From Mycteria americana (Eukaryota > Chordata > Aves > Ciconiiformes > Ciconiidae): DNA of 64,000 nt. The stretch's first letter is position 1. Each line of letters starts with the position of its first letter. A program made the translations under genes and the position numbers. The notes beneath the pieces are model-generated. The model did no database searches. It saw nothing but the letters and a program-made list of their open reading frames with translations, and was not told the DNA's origin. The stretch lies in contig NW_027445625.1 in NCBI RefSeq assembly GCF_035582795.1, positions 2,046,001 to 2,110,000 of the forward strand, in the 5' to 3' direction. Of this stretch, positions 55,200-64,000 are shown piece after piece.

Positions 55200-55357
55200 C
55201 AGCACTGCAGAGAGACAGCTCTGCCAAGGGGCAACTCCTCTGCAAAGCGCAGCAGGGCTCTGGGAAAAGGAGTAGGGCAGAGAGAGACTGAAGGCAGTCT
55301 GGAGTGGGAGGACAGAGGAGAGCTCAAAGGGAAGGAATCGTGACAGCCCCTGACACG
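55200..55357 (+). other. Predicted 5' noncoding exon of the OR14 at 57464
   Basis: The donor GTAAGT starts at 55358 and the acceptor TTTTGTCTCTTTTGACAG ends at 57441, giving a 2084-bp intron and a junction 22 bases before the ATG. The 5' end is not determined. Confidence 0.5.
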
Positions 55358-56012
55358 GTAAGTCTCTTGGTGCAGGGCAATGCAGCTGCGGTTCCTGGAA
55401 GGCTCTCCTAAAGCTATCACAGCCTACAGCCTCCGAGATCTGTGCGGAGGAGTGCCAGTGCAGGGGCTCCTGTTAGACAAGTGTGAAGGGGTGAAGGCAG
55501 GGTGTGCAGCCAGAGCTGCCCAGGGCATTTCAGAGGGGACTTTTCCAGAGGAAGATCAAGGCAGGGGGTACCTTAAAAGGTAAAGATCATTCCTGAGTTT
55601 ATGCTTTCCATTTCCTGCTGCTGCAGGGAAACAGGAAAAGGCGCTGCTGTGTTTGGAGAGGGAGACTGAGAGTCCTGAGCTGCTGCACTGGGAGATCAGT
55701 AGGTCTGGTAGGAGCCAAGGAAAGAGCTTTCACCCACTCCTCTACCTCCAGAGAGCACCAGCATCACCTCTGTTGTCCTCATCAGGGTTTGTCTGACCTG
55801 CTCCTTACTGCCTGCAAACGGGGAGTTCCTCTCGAGAGTGCCTGAAACTGGGAGGTTTCTTCAGGTCAGGGCTGAGCAGACAGTAGTTGGTGCTGGGGTC
55901 TGTGATCCCTGACAGGGAAAACTTGAGGGCAGAGAAACATTTCCCAGCAGGGATAGCTGCAGGCAGCAGGCACGTGGGCAGAGAGCTATAGGAAACTCCA
56001 AGCAGCAATGTC

Positions 56013-56410
56013 CAAACTAGTTGATCCAAACTGGCCAAATGGCTATTCCATACCATATGACGTCATGCTCATACTGACGTCATACATACACTGGGGGGAG
56101 TTGGCCGGGGGTAGCGATCACTGCTCGGGAACTGGCTGGGCGTTGGTCGGTGTGTGGTGAGCGGTTGTGTCACTGGTTTTTTATTTCCCTGGGCTTTTGT
56201 TCCTCTCTTGCTCGCTAGTTGTTTTCCTTCTCATTACAATTTATTATTATTAATTTTTTTTGTTGTTGTTCCAATTCTTAAACTGTTCTTATCTCAACCC
56301 ACAAGTTTTCTTACTTTTCCTCTTCCGATTCTCTCCCCCATCCCACCGAGGGGGGAGGGTGAGCGAGTGGCTGTGTGGTACTTAATTGCCGACTGGGGCT
56401 AAACCACGAC
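56013..56410 (+). mobile_element. 5'-truncated ERVL-type LTR with a duplicated CRE
   Basis: This is the counterpart of 9672-10141, shortened further by a deletion that joins AGCAGCAATGTC to the LTR. It carries TGACGTCA twice (56058-56065 and 56075-56082), where S2a has one. Confidence 0.85.
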
Positions 56411-57463
56411 ACTGCTCTTGGGGTCCCTGGCAATAAGAGTGGTGGTGTGGCACAAGGGGTGGGGGTGTTGGGTGCCTGCTCTGATGCTGCCCTGGAGGGT
56501 GCTGCCCTGGAGGTGTTTCCATGGGACCAAGGTGCCCAAGGCCTCTCTTCCTTTTCCAGGCTCGAGACACTGCAGTCAGTGGCTGGGCAATGAGACACTG
56601 CTTCCCTTAGCAGACATCACCTTAAGACACCAGGTTCTGCTGGACAGGGAGTGCTGGGGGGCTGTGAGCATCAGCCCAGAAGGGCATAGCTCTCCTGTAG
56701 GACCTTGGTGATGTCTGAGTGCACCTGATCTGCCCATGTGGATCAGCATCCTTGTCCTGGCCTCTTCATCCTGCGTGGCATAGCTGTGCTGGAAAGGAGA
56801 GGTGTTTTGAAATCTGCACCTTGAACTGGTCCCCTCTGCTCCCAGTCCAGTCCAGTTGCTTTTTGAGAACAACCTCTGTGTGTAGTCCTCCTCCAGCAGA
56901 GAGCGGTGCAAGCACAGAGCAGCTGGGCACCAGGCTGATGGACAGAGCAGCCGCCTGGATGGGAGCACTGACGCAGCTTTACACTGAGAGCAACGGGGCA
57001 ACGGGGGAATTTGAGCCTTTCCAAGAACATTTCCGAGGTGGGATGGGGGTCTCTGAATACTAACACACACTGTAACAAGACATATTTGCTGCACCTCGTC
57101 TCCCACCTTCCTTTGTGGAAGAAAGCGTCCTTCTGAGCTTTTTACCCCCCGCTATAGTGCAGCCCAGGGATCCCCTCCCCAGGACCCCTCCCTCCAAACA
57201 CACTGGGTGTTGCTGCCTCCATGTGTCATTGCTGTAAAGCAGGGCTGACCCTTAAGGAGCCCATGGGTAGAGGGCACTGCTCTGCACAGCACACTCAGCC
57301 ACCACAAACCAGAGCTGAAGCCTCGGAGATGCATAACAGTCCCCCAGGAAAGAGAAGCACCCTTAGGTATTTCACAGTGAAGGAATGGAATTTTGCTCAG
57401 AGAAGCTTGTCTGAATTTTTCTGTTTTGTCTCTTTTGACAGTTTCCATGCCCAGAACAGGCAG

Positions 57464-58399
57464 ATGTCCAACTGCAGCTCCATCACTGAGTTCCTCCTCC
57501 TGGCATTCACAGACACACGGGAGCTGCAGCTCTTGCACTTCTGGCTCTTCCTGGGCATCTACCTAGCTGCCCTCCTGGGCAACGGCCTCATCATCACCGC
57601 CATAGCCTGTGACCACCGCCTCCACACCCCCATGTACTTCTTCCTGCTCAACCTCTCCCTCCTCGACCTGGGCTCCATCTCCACCACTCTCCCCAAAGCC
57701 ATGGCCAATTCTCTGTGGGGCAACAGGGCCATCTCCTACTTGGGATGTGCTGCACAAGTCTTTTGCTTTGTCTTCTTGATTGGAGGAGAGTATTGTCTTC
57801 TCACTGTCATGGCCTACGACCGCTACGTTGCCATCTGCAAACCCCTGCACTACGGGACCCTCCTGGGCAGCAGAGCTTGTGTCCACATGGCAGCAGCTGC
57901 CTGGGGCAGTGGTGTCCTCTATGCTGTCCTGCACACTGCCAATACATTTTTCATACCATGCTGCAAGGGCAATGCCCTGGACCAGTTCTTCTGTGAAATC
58001 CCCCAGATACTCATGCTCTCCTGCTCAGATGCCTACCTCAGGGAAGTTGGGCTTATTGTCGTTAGTGCCTGTTTAGTCTTTGGATGTTTTGTTTTCATTG
58101 TGCTGTCCTATGTGCAGATCATCAGGACCGTGCTGAGGATCCCCTCTGAGCAGGGACGGCACAAAGCCTTTTCCACGTGCCTCCCTCACATGGCCGTGGT
58201 CTCCCTGTTTGTCAGCACTGGCATATTTGCGTCCTTGAAGCCCCGCTCCATCTCCTCCCCATCCCTGGACATAGTTGTGTCATTTCTGTACTCGGTGGTG
58301 CCTCCAGCAGTGAACCCCCTCATCTACAGCATGAGGAACCAGGAGCTCAAGGATGCCCTATGGAATCTGGCCCAAGGGACGCTGTTTCACCGACAATAA
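57464..58399 (+). CDS. Olfactory receptor family 14-like, intact
   Basis: This intact 311-residue class II OR starts MSNCSS, with a sequon at Asn3. TM1 GN is at 39-40, LHTPMYFF ends at about 60, the TM3 cysteine is Cys95 (GCAAQ), and DRY is at 119-121 within MAYDRYVAIC. The second loop reads FIPCCKGN with Cys177 in FFCEIP, SYVQII ends TM5, KAFSTC is at 234-239 and NPLIY at 284-288. Expected role: odorant detection through G-olf in olfactory cilia. The ATG at 57464 was chosen because it follows the acceptor at 57441; the frame is open upstream to 57221 but that is intronic and shared with the S2a copy. Its second loop is unlike that of its duplicate at 11189, pointing to gene conversion. Confidence 0.96.
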   Translation: MSNCSSITEFLLLAFTDTRELQLLHFWLFLGIYLAALLGNGLIITAIACDHRLHTPMYFFLLNLSLLDLGSISTTLPKAMANSLWGNRAISYLGCAAQVFCFVFLIGGEYCLLTVMAYDRYVAICKPLHYGTLLGSRACVHMAAAAWGSGVLYAVLHTANTFFIPCCKGNALDQFFCEIPQILMLSCSDAYLREVGLIVVSACLVFGCFVFIVLSYVQIIRTVLRIPSEQGRHKAFSTCLPHMAVVSLFVSTGIFASLKPRSISSPSLDIVVSFLYSVVPPAVNPLIYSMRNQELKDALWNLAQGTLFHRQ

Positions 58400-58587
58400 C
58401 CTGCCTTCATTTCTCTGCACATTTCCCAGAACTTCTCTTAGGCCAGGAGTCTGCTTTTCCCTCTTGTGATAATCCTGCTTATAGATAATTTTCTGTGTTT
58501 ATACTCCATGCCCTGAGGTTTGATCCTGTTGTGTCTGACCCTTGCACAACACTGTGTGAAATGTGGGATGCCCAATAGCAGCTCTTG

Positions 58588-58593
58588 AATAAA
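58588..58593 (+). terminator. Poly(A) signal AATAAA of the OR14 at 57464
   Basis: It lies 189 bases after the stop, the same distance as in S2a. Confidence 0.6.
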
Positions 58594-60675
58594 AAGGCAT
58601 CTCCCAGGTGCAGTGCCTGAAGGCTGGGCTTGGCCTCCAAAGTTGCTGCCAGGAAAATGGCTGAGGAATTGGTCTTTAAAAGTGTCTGTTCTCCATGTGT
58701 TCTCAATGTTTGGGACTTAACCTCATGATACCATTGAGTTCCACCAGACCAAATGTTCTGGATTTAAAAGCACTCTTCTTGGTGTCCAGTGGCCGGGGAC
58801 ACACTCCATGAGCTCCCCATTATCTCCTTAGGTTTCTTCATGTATGACAGGACTGATAGCATATACAAGTCTCTCTTAAAAATGAATTTGGAGGGGTGAG
58901 GAGCAGAGAGGCTGGGGACTCATCACGTGCCCTGGGTTTGGAATGAATGGAGAGTTAGAAGGTGGAACACCTTCAGTTAAGTCCACCAAAGTAAAGCACT
59001 AAATCAATTTACCCATGAACAAGGACTCTGCAGTGCCATGGGAGTCAGTGGGGACTCAGCAGGCAGAGGGATGGGGAGACTGGAGAGATGCAGGAGCTGC
59101 CTGAGGAACCCCAGCACGAGGACTATTGTGCTGTCCTGGGGAGTGGGGCTGGTGGGAGCAGCAGAGTGGGCAAATTCAGTCAGGACTGGGGATCACGTAC
59201 AATATGAATTCAGGAGAGCCAGAGAGTGCCTAGCCTTCATTTCCTCATGCTCTCAGGGCCAGCACTATCCTTGGGGCTGATGGGAAGACTGAACCCCCCT
59301 CTCTGCCCTCCAGAGCTGCTGTGCCCTTCAGAAGGGTGGGGCCACGGGGTTAGTGCCCAGAGCTCTGTAGCACCTTGCAGAGTGCGCTGCTGTGGGACCA
59401 GCCCAGGTTGGGCTGCTCTGCTGGGCTTGGCTGGTGTGAGGGCAGGGATGGTGGTGAGAGCTGGGAAGAGGCTGGCTGGGATGGAAAGAGTCCAGGAGAG
59501 GAAAGCACCAGTGTAGAGCTAAGCTGTGAGAGTGTGCAGGGTGGGCGCACACAGCAGGGTGCTCACAGTAGACAATCAGGTGTCATGGTGAAGGAAGCAA
59601 GGCGGCAAATCTGCAAAAAAGAGGGGTCCAGTCTGTGCCATGTTCCCAGGACAGCCTGGGAAAGTTGTCCAGGGAAAACTATCCCAGATGAGTCCCACAC
59701 TTTAGCCATTTCCGTGTCTGGTCATACACCCCAGCCCTGAGGAGAGAGGTTTGCTGCATGGTCACCTCTGTCCTCCTCTGGGGCTCAGTGCCATGCAACT
59801 CCACTGCCATTATTAATAAAAACGGAACCAGTTTGCTAATGACACTTGTTACACACAAGTCCCATAGCTCTTGCCACAGCTGGTCTCTCAGCCAAGCCCA
59901 TTTTTAGACAGCTCCAGCTAGATCAGGTGCTCATGGCCTTGTCTCAACAAATATTGAAAATGTCCATTGATCAAGATCCTACCAACTGGCTTGTTTCCTT
60001 GCTCCAGTGTTTTATTCTGAAAGTTTCTCAAAAACCCAGCTCTCTCAGCCTCTCCTTGTCCATAATGTGCTCCAGCACTCAACCATCCTTCTGGCCTCTG
60101 CAGGACTCGCTCCAGTCTGTGTAGTGTCTTCCTTGTGCTGTGGAGCCCCACAGTGGACACAGCCGTCCTGATGTGGTCCTGTGCTGGGTTAAACTTGGCC
60201 AGCAGCCAGGCACCCACCCAGCTGCTCACTCACTCCTGCTGACTCAACAGGACAAAGGGAGAAAATAAATCAGAAAGCACATGGATCACGATAAAGTAAA
60301 GGAGATCAGTTACCAATTACTGTCACGGGCAAATGCGTGTTGACTTGCCGAGGATCAATTTAATTTGTTACCAATTAAAAAATATTTGGATTGTGAGAAA
60401 CAATGACAAAAATATTAAAGACCCTTCTCCTCATACTATCTCCCAGGCTCAAATTCCTCCATTGCTCCCAAGTCATCTAATGACTCCAGTCCCAAGAGGA
60501 GCAGAGGGGATGGTGAAGAGGGGGTTAACAGTCAGTACAGAACATCTCTGCCACTTCTTCCTCCTCACACTTCTCCCCTGCTCCAGTGTTGGTCCTCTCC
60601 ATGGGATCCCACCATATTTGTGGTCAAGGCGATGTGTTGTTCAATTCTTTCTGTCTTACTTTTCTCCTTTATACT
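58594..60675. other. OR14 3' flank, no gene
   Basis: This is a copy of 12322-14397. Confidence 0.55.
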
Positions 60676-61268
60676 CACAGAATCACGGAAATGTTGAGAT
60701 TGGAAGGGACCTGTAGAAACCATCTTGTTCAGCACCCCAGCTGAGGCAGGTTCAGCTAGAGCAGGTTGCTCAGCACGTTGTCTAGGTCGCTTTGAATATG
60801 TGCATTTATGGAGACTCCACAAACTCTGTAGGCAACCTTTTCCGGTGTTTGACCACCTTCACAGCCAAAAAGTGTTTTCCTGGTTTCAGATGGGATTTTA
60901 TATACATTAATAAGATCCTTCCAAACCTTTTCTTCTCCAGATTGAACAGTTCTATATCTGAGCTTTCCTCCTATGAAAGGTGCTGCAGTCCCTTAAGCCA
61001 GCTTTGTGGCCCTTTCCTAGACTTGCCTTAGCAGGTCAACAACTTTCGTGCACTGGGAAGCCCAGCACTGGACGCAGAGCTCCAGATGTGGCCTCAGCAG
61101 CGCTGAGAAGAGGGGAAGGATCACCTCCCTCCACCCGTCAGCAATGCTTTATTTAATGTAACATAGGAGGCTGTTGGCCTTTTCTGCAAGAGTGCACTGT
61201 TTGCTCATGCTCAGCTTGTTGTCCTCTTGCATCCAAGGGTTTCTCTGCAGAGCTGCTGTCTAGCCAGT
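60676..61268 (-). mobile_element. CR1 LINE 3' fragment, antisense
   Basis: This is the duplicate of 14398-14994. Confidence 0.8.
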
Positions 61269-61864
61269 TGTCACGTTTTAACGCCAGCTGGCAAGTAAGC
61301 ACCACACAGCCGCTCACTCACTCCCCCCTGGTTGGATGGGGGAGAGAATCAGAAGAATAAAAGTGAGAAAACCCATGGGTTGAGATGAAGACCGTATAAT
61401 AGGTAAAGCAAAACCTGTGCACTCAACTAAAGCAGAACAAGGAATTCATTCACTCCTTCCCGTCGGCAGGCAGCTGTTCAGCCATCTCCAGGAAAGCAGG
61501 GCTCCATCACACGTAATGGTTACTTGGGAAGACAAATGCCATCACTCCGAAAGTTCCCCCCTTCCTTCTTCTTCCCCCAGCTTTTAATTGCTGAGCATGA
61601 TGTTACGTGGTCTGGAGTATCCCTTTGGTCAGTTGGGGTCAGCTGTCCCGGCTGTGTCCCCTGGCAACTTCTTGTGATCCCACAACCTACTTATTGGAGG
61701 GGTGGGGTGAGAAGCAGAAAAGCCCTTGACTCTGTGTAAGCACTGCTCAGCAATAACAAACACATCCCTATACTATCAACACTGTTTCTAGCACAAATCC
61801 AAACCATAGCCCCATCCTAGCTACTGTGAAGAAAAGTAACTCTACCCCAGACAAATCCAGCACA
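61269..61864 (-). mobile_element. ERVL-type LTR, full length, antisense
   Basis: It runs from TGTCACGTTTTAACG to CCAGCACA. Flanking 5-mers CCAGT and CTGGT are not identical, so the TSD has decayed or is absent. The truncated twin is at 14995-15508. The CRE position reads TGATGTTA here. Confidence 0.88.
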
Positions 61865-61904
61865 CTGGTCAGCCCCCAGTATGATACCCACAGTGGGGCT
61901 GGAT

Positions 61905-62330
61905 CACAGGCTGTCCTCCCCCAGGGACTTTCTCAGCAGCACCTTGTCCTTCGTGGAGATCGGCTTCACCTGTCACAGGCCCCACAGTGCTGCAGGGTCA
62001 CCTGGGACAGCAAAGCCCTCTCCTGCCAGGGCTGCACACCCAGGCCTGTTTCTCTCTGGCCTTGGGGACTGCAGCTTTTGCTCTCTTTGTGGGAAACTCA
62101 TTCCTCATTATGTTGCCACCTGACCTCCACTCCAGCATGGCTCTGCTGGGAAGCAAAGCCTTTCCACACAAGGGGTCCCATCTCTGGGTACCAGGTTTCC
62201 ATGTGACAAGTCTGCCCTTGGCCCTGGTGCCACGTCTGAGGTGCTGCAGCCCAAATGGGCAGCAAAGCCCACAGCCTGGGCCACAGAGAGCAGGAGCCCC
62301 ATGTGCCCTCACAGAGCTGTGCCATGAGTG
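61905..62330 (+). pseudogene. Degenerate olfactory receptor remnant (TM2 to second loop)
   Basis: In shifting frames the sequence reads LSSTLSFVEIGFTC (end of TM2), KALSCQGCT (start of TM3) and ACFSLALGTAAFALF (TM3). Next is a YVAT-DLHSSM stretch corresponding to the residues after DRY, then GFHVTSLPLALVPRLRCCSP (TM4 and second loop; CSPN in place of the usual CGPN). Several frameshifts are needed. It is an inverted paralog of 53540-53965. A class II OR other than OR14 is the best reading. Confidence 0.5.
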
Positions 62331-62429
62331 GAATAAGAGCTGAGGTGGGGAAGGACAGCTCCCACAGCTTTTGTGGTAAAGGGGATAGACATCTTTAGAA
62401 GAGACCGACAGGGAAGATGAGAAGTGGGG

Positions 62430-62700
62430 GATGCCTTGTGTGGGCAGCTCAGATGTATGGAGGGTTGCTATGGGACACGTAACAGGTTAGATGGTGGCTT
62501 CTGTGTGGTTCAGCTTCTAAATAGACCACCCATTCTTCTGCTCACCTGGATCTGGTACTCCCAAAGGAGGAAGACCTGGTCAGAGAAGGGAAGACCAGTG
62601 TCAGCCTCGGCCGTAGCGACCATGAAATGTGGTCTCCCCGATCCGCAGGGACATGGGGAAGGAGAGTAGCAGAGAGCAGACCCTGGACATCAGGGAATGA
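62430..62700 (+). mobile_element. Degenerate CR1 fragment, endonuclease end
   Basis: A short stretch near 62570-62630 reads DLVREGKTSVSLGRSDHEM, close to the LGCSDHEM end of the CR1 endonuclease also seen on minus near 53030. The limits are uncertain. Confidence 0.5.
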
Positions 62701-64000
62701 GAATTTGGCCTATTGAGGGCACTGGCAGGTGGGGTTTCATATGGCAGTGTCAGGGCCCTGAGAGCATCCATAGGCCTTCATGGCCCTGAGCAGCATCAGC
62801 TGGGGCCTCCACCTGCATCTCTGTCCATGGGCCCAGGAGACCATTGAAGCTCAGGCCTCAGTTTCAGCCCCAGCTTGATCTATACTGTATGTATACTGGT
62901 CTTCAGATACAGCCATAGACACAGCCTTGCCTGTCCATGGACCCTGTTGATTCGCACTTGCAGAGTCACTCCCCAGCTTGATTATTTATGGGGGGTACAA
63001 TGGAATGACACCATGGCCCTCCAAGTGCCAGACCCCAGCTGATTCACAGAGGCCTAGGGCCTTTCTGCTGCCTTTCTTCCCATCGCTTGGTCAGGTTTAG
63101 GGAGGAGAGGAAGGAAAAGCAGGTGAGGTTTCTGGGTGCCAGTGATTGCAATGGGGGAGCAGAGCCCTCACGTGTGAAATGATCTAAAGGCTATACTAGT
63201 TCAAAACTGTTGTGTTCAGCTCCTTTCTTGGAGGCCTTAAATCTTTGGCAGGAACCCAGAAATGTTGAGATCCCTCCACCTACCTCTCTTTTAGCAATTA
63301 AGTTGATCGTACCGCAGTCAGAAGCTTCCTTTCAATTCTGTTTCCAGCCTAAAGCACCCCATGGTCTGGAGATATGCCAGGAAACTTGCATGAGGAATCC
63401 CAGTCCTATGGAGAAGGATGTGCATGTTCCCAGGAATCTCAGGAGGCATGGTGTACTGATAGCTGTGTTCAGGGAGCTGGTCAAATGCCTCATCTCCATT
63501 TCTGTTCTGGTGGCCTAGATGCCTGGTTCATGTGTAAACTCTCTCTAGAGATGCTGACATTTACTGAGCAATCTGGTCTGACCTCAGAGATTGCTCTGCT
63601 TTTTGCTGGGCGTTGGATTTCAGACGTCCTGAGCTCCCTTTCTGCCTGAATTGCCCTACGAGCATATGACGTAGAGACCCTCACCTCCAGCTGAATCTCT
63701 TCTCATTGGGCACTTGGGCAAGGCCTACGCTCCTGGAAAGACTGATGGGAAAGAGACTGCTGCGGGTCTCTCGCCCAGCCTCCGGGCTGGCTGTGACTTT
63801 GCGGAGCCAAGAGGAGCTCCAAAGCAGGAGATCACAGCAATGCTCCTGCTAGTCCATGTTATTTTTCCTAAGGCTTAGCCTGAAGCTCCCAAGAGGCACT
63901 TTGTGGCTATTGCCCCTGTCATTTCATTGGCCACTGCAGAACAGAGCTTGGCTCTGTTATTGCTGCGTGGAGGTGTAGGCTCTTAACTAGGTTGCCCCAT
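62701..64000. other. No gene recognised
   Basis: No OR, LTR or LINE signature was seen. The frame at 63210-63518 is short and has no recognisable domain. Confidence 0.4.

Larger units (their letters stand above)
53905..61772. repeat. Segmental duplication block S2b (partner 7312-15508)
   Basis: See the S2a entry. This copy carries the intact OR gene, has an expanded octamer repeat at 54179, lacks about 376 bases of intron and continues to the true end of the final LTR. Confidence 0.93.

Noticed and set aside
57221-57463. N-terminal extension of the OR14 at 57464 (and 10946-11188 of its twin)
   Set aside because: The frame is open, but the extra 81 codons lie upstream of a strong splice acceptor and do not resemble any OR N-terminus. 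S2a/S2b near identity explains their shared openness.

Overview
This window is vertebrate and almost certainly avian. It contains olfactory receptor (OR) genes of the family 14 type (the gamma-c clade that is greatly expanded in birds), many CR1 LINE fragments on both strands, and at least ten copies of an avian ERVL-type LTR. It has no bacterial-style gene packing. Family names come from recognising protein motifs and repeat features by eye; no database search was run.

Layout. 1-6150 is duplication block S1a: 5' flank of a minus-strand OR14 unit, CR1, LTR, a broken OR6/OR10-like gene, a minus-strand ERV remnant (LTR plus env) and a second LTR. 6150-7310 is single-copy with nothing recognised. 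7312-15508 is block S2a: an OR14 unit whose coding region has one premature stop, then CR1 and a truncated LTR. That LTR is fused to a 5'-truncated OR14 copy with its own 3' flank (15528-17765). 17780-26908 is a repeat graveyard of CR1s, ERV pieces, a degenerate ~62-bp minisatellite and a degenerate telomere-like block. An intact minus-strand OR14 gene lies at 27632-28567, followed by S1b (29845-37890). An intact plus-strand OR14 gene lies at 41668-42603. A third OR6/OR10-like pseudogene (47224-48039) runs into a CR1. S2b (53905-61772) carries a third intact OR14 gene at 57464-58399. Two older OR remnants lie just outside or across the ends of S2b.

How it fits together. The recurring unit is a two-exon OR14 gene: a 5' noncoding exon ending in a conserved GTAAGT donor, an intron of 1.4-2.5 kb, an acceptor 22-23 bases before the ATG in most copies, a single coding exon of about 311 codons, and a poly(A) signal 150-215 bases after the stop. 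Units stand head to head around the ERV/OR6-10 pseudogene block. S1a begins at the window edge inside such a unit, which predicts another minus-strand OR14 gene just left of base 1. Three of the OR14 copies look intact, one has a single nonsense codon, one is truncated, and five other OR pieces are remnants.

The most notable points are an apparent gene-conversion mosaic in the ligand-binding segment of the OR14 paralogs, an intact OR14 gene lacking the universal TM3 cysteine, CRE-like TGACGTCA palindromes kept in most of the LTRs, a telomere-like block beside a broken minisatellite, and an LTR-OR fusion junction. I found no convincing previously unknown gene system, tRNA, rRNA or CRISPR array.
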